DNA from: SAR86 cluster bacterium
GTDB lineage: Bacteria > Pseudomonadota > Gammaproteobacteria > Magnimaribacterales > D2472
Direction: 5' to 3'
NCBI GenBank assembly: GCA_023703655.1
Contig: CP097973.1
Coordinates: 478,170 to 542,169 of the forward strand
DNA length: 64,000 bases
This document shows, piece after piece, positions 62,234 to 64,000 of this stretch. Below the pieces are notes generated by a model. The model made no database searches. It saw only the letters and a program-made list of their open reading frames with translations, and was not told the origin of the DNA. The stretch's first letter is position 1. Each line of letters opens with the position of its first letter. Made by a program: the position numbers and the translations under genes.

Positions 62234-64000
62234 TTAGAATTTTACATTCAAATTCACTGAAAAATACCAATAATTATTATATTTCAAAGAGTGGTATGGA
62301 TTATTTTTGTATTCTAAATTATATGCAATATTTAGTTTTTCATATTTGCTCTCTATCATAACTTTTGTATTAGTTTCCACAGCTGATGACTTTAATGAAA
62401 TTGTATTATTTGAAAACAACACATTGCCATTTGGGAACCTATAGGCAGGAAGTTTAAGATTTAAATTTCCAGAATTAATGACTAGTGGTTGATTATGGTA
62501 AAAAGTTATTTTGTGTAAATCATTAAAAATTTTTAAGGATATTCCAATTCCATATGAATTAGACTTAACATCTGATATCGAGGTTATGTAACTACTCTTA
62601 CTGTATTCATTGTCGGAGTAACCAACATAACTACTAGCAAAAATAGACGCGTACTTCATCTCTTTTAAAAGGTTTAAACCAAAGAATCTTGTATTTGAAA
62701 CAATCCCATCTGAAAATTCACCACCGAATGCAATTCCATGATTTCCGTTTTTTTCACTAATCAAGCCTGTTTGAAGTGAAACGCCCATCTTTGGTAAATT
62801 TAAATTAAATGCTGTTATAAGATTTGAGTTTCTCTCTTTAAATATTTTTCTATTAACACCTTCTTTTCCATACGAAATAGATACTAATAACTCCGCAGAG
62901 GGGTATGAGAAAAATCTTCCTAAAGTAATTCCATCTTTTGTAAAATTAGACCACGGATTCACAAAATCTTTGATTATCGATTCGCTGTTAAATATTTGTC
63001 TATCTTTGGTTAATCCAATGTTTCGATCAAATGAAAAACCGTAATTTATATAAATATTGTTATTCCTCATCGAAAAACCTGATATTTTTTCTAAAAAAGT
63101 ATCACGATATCCAATCATTTTTTCTGTTGAGAAATTATTCTTTTCATAGTGTAGATATTCAGCAAAGTTTCCAGCGCTTGAATTATAAAAGTGTTCTTTT
63201 TTTCGCATGTGATGTTGCATTTCTACCAAGTTATAATTGAAATTATTTTGATTAACTAGATTTAACATAGGCATACGAAATGGGGCACCCAACTCATCAA
63301 ATAATATTAAGGACATGTTTGCAAAACCATTAAAGATTGCATCACCAAAAGCATTATTTGATATTGAGAGAAAATTTTGATGCCATGGACTCAACTGATT
63401 AGCGCCTAATGAGACTGCAGATAATTGTCCAACAGGTCTAGTTGCAGCATCTAAGTCAATTAATCCCTGTCCATATGTAAAGGTATCAGCATAAATACCT
63501 GTTTTATTTGCCGTAGAAAATAATCTTTCAACAAGTTCAGTATTCCCAAGTTGGCCTTCAAAATAATCTGCCATTACCGCCAACGCTCCAGAAACAAATG
63601 GAGCAGCAAATGATGTTCCACCACCAACGGCAAAACAAGAATTATCGAATTTACAATCTCTTTCTACATTCTCAAAAATTCCTTGATCATCAAACGACAC
63701 AGGATACGCAAGAGTTATATCTCCACCAGGAGCAGCTACACAAAAACTAGCAACTATTCCACATCTATTTGAGAATTCTGAAATTTGACCTTCTTCATCA
63801 ATTGATACAACGGCTATGGAATGACTTTGGAGTTCATCAATATAAGCTGTAAGGCCGGGAAAAATTTCTGGACTTGAGAAATCCACTCCTTGATCAGCAT
63901 AACCACCCGCGTTGCCTGCTGACCAAACATATATCGTTTTTTGGTAATCAGGGACGTCTTGTTGTGCCATTTCTCTAATAGTCCTAGGAAAAGCACTTCT
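62234..64000 (-). CDS. Subtilisin-like (S8) serine protease autotransporter (partial, N-terminus off window)
   Basis: The frame is open to the window edge; about 588 residues are seen. The oxyanion Asn region is W-S-A-G-N-A-G-G and the catalytic Ser is in G-G-G-T-S-F-A-A-P-F-V-S-G-A-L. The Asp and His motifs lie off the window. After about residue 190 the sequence turns into amphipathic strands ending Y-F-S-V-N-L-N-V-K-F, an outer-membrane barrel ending. It is likely a self-translocating surface protease. Two Cys in the protease domain may pair. Confidence 0.88.
   Translation of the reverse strand, partial: RSAFPRTIREMAQQDVPDYQKTIYVWSAGNAGGYADQGVDFSSPEIFPGLTAYIDELQSHSIAVVSIDEEGQISEFSNRCGIVASFCVAAPGGDITLAYPVSFDDQGIFENVERDCKFDNSCFAVGGGTSFAAPFVSGALAVMADYFEGQLGNTELVERLFSTANKTGIYADTFTYGQGLIDLDAATRPVGQLSAVSLGANQLSPWHQNFLSISNNAFGDAIFNGFANMSLILFDELGAPFRMPMLNLVNQNNFNYNLVEMQHHMRKKEHFYNSSAGNFAEYLHYEKNNFSTEKMIGYRDTFLEKISGFSMRNNNIYINYGFSFDRNIGLTKDRQIFNSESIIKDFVNPWSNFTKDGITLGRFFSYPSAELLVSISYGKEGVNRKIFKERNSNLITAFNLNLPKMGVSLQTGLISEKNGNHGIAFGGEFSDGIVSNTRFFGLNLLKEMKYASIFASSYVGYSDNEYSKSSYITSISDVKSNSYGIGISLKIFNDLHKITFYHNQPLVINSGNLNLKLPAYRFPNGNVLFSNNTISLKSSAVETNTKVMIESKYEKLNIAYNLEYKNNPYHSLKYNNYWYFSVNLNVKF

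Noticed and set aside
1-64000. CRISPR array
   Set aside because: No regularly spaced short direct repeats were seen anywhere in the window.

Overview
The window is AT-rich (roughly a third G+C) with tightly packed, often overlapping genes, many TonB-dependent receptors and a complete type II secretion operon. This suits a streamlined marine gammaproteobacterium; a SAR86-like lineage is my inference, since no rRNA or marker gene settles it.

Region 1 (1-16.2 kb): a type II secretion operon runs leftward in the order gspC-D-E-F-G-H-I-J-K-L-M (gspM cut by the window edge). Upstream lie a TonB-dependent receptor and a very large, internally duplicated lipoprotein, preceded by a good PhoB-box candidate and by the fused remains of a PhoB/PhoR-like two-component system. 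The prepilin peptidase gene (gspO/pilD) diverges from these.

Region 2 (16.5-26.0 kb) is the accessory region and the most interesting part. The displaced 3' half of a tRNA-Gly(GCC) marks an integration site. It is followed by a 4.7-kb island: a 1175-aa SF1 (COG1112-type) helicase with coiled coil, C-terminal PLD nuclease domain and two zinc ribbons, and a tail-anchored zinc-ribbon/WYL-like partner. The island ends in a copy of the tRNA 3' end. Its right-hand 2,059 bp is repeated without visible change about 3.4 kb further on. The segment between the copies holds a 5'-truncated S9 peptidase, and the second copy runs directly into a 5'-truncated amidase. The helicase-PLD architecture matches what I recall of type II Mokosh anti-phage proteins; pairing with a membrane WYL-like protein may be a new variant. 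The broken genes at the junctions also require excluding an assembly chimera.

Region 3 (26-44.7 kb) is metabolic: cyclase-family hydrolase, DUF998-like membrane protein, threonine synthase, malate synthase G, DUF1330 protein, GH2 enzyme and M20 peptidase. Then comes a sugar-use cluster (Na+/solute symporter, glucokinase, TonB-dependent receptor, GH3 glucosidase) and a DUF5916-like outer-membrane protein. A candidate structured RNA of about 220 nt, with its own promoter and terminator, precedes the symporter.

Region 4 (44.7-64 kb) carries an L33-like protein, a CinA-like/nucleotidyltransferase fusion, a sulfatase, an FeS-type photolyase relative lacking several expected cysteines, a PhoD-like phosphatase, an M48 lipoprotein peptidase, a luciferase-like oxidoreductase and an intact tRNA-Gly(TCC). 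A leftward operon of overlapping genes then follows: subtilase-autotransporter (cut at the window edge), SDR, ketosteroid-dehydrogenase-like flavoprotein, acyl-CoA synthetase, YqgE/AlgH, SDR, gamma-glutamyltransferase and a 28-aa membrane peptide, ended by a strong terminator.
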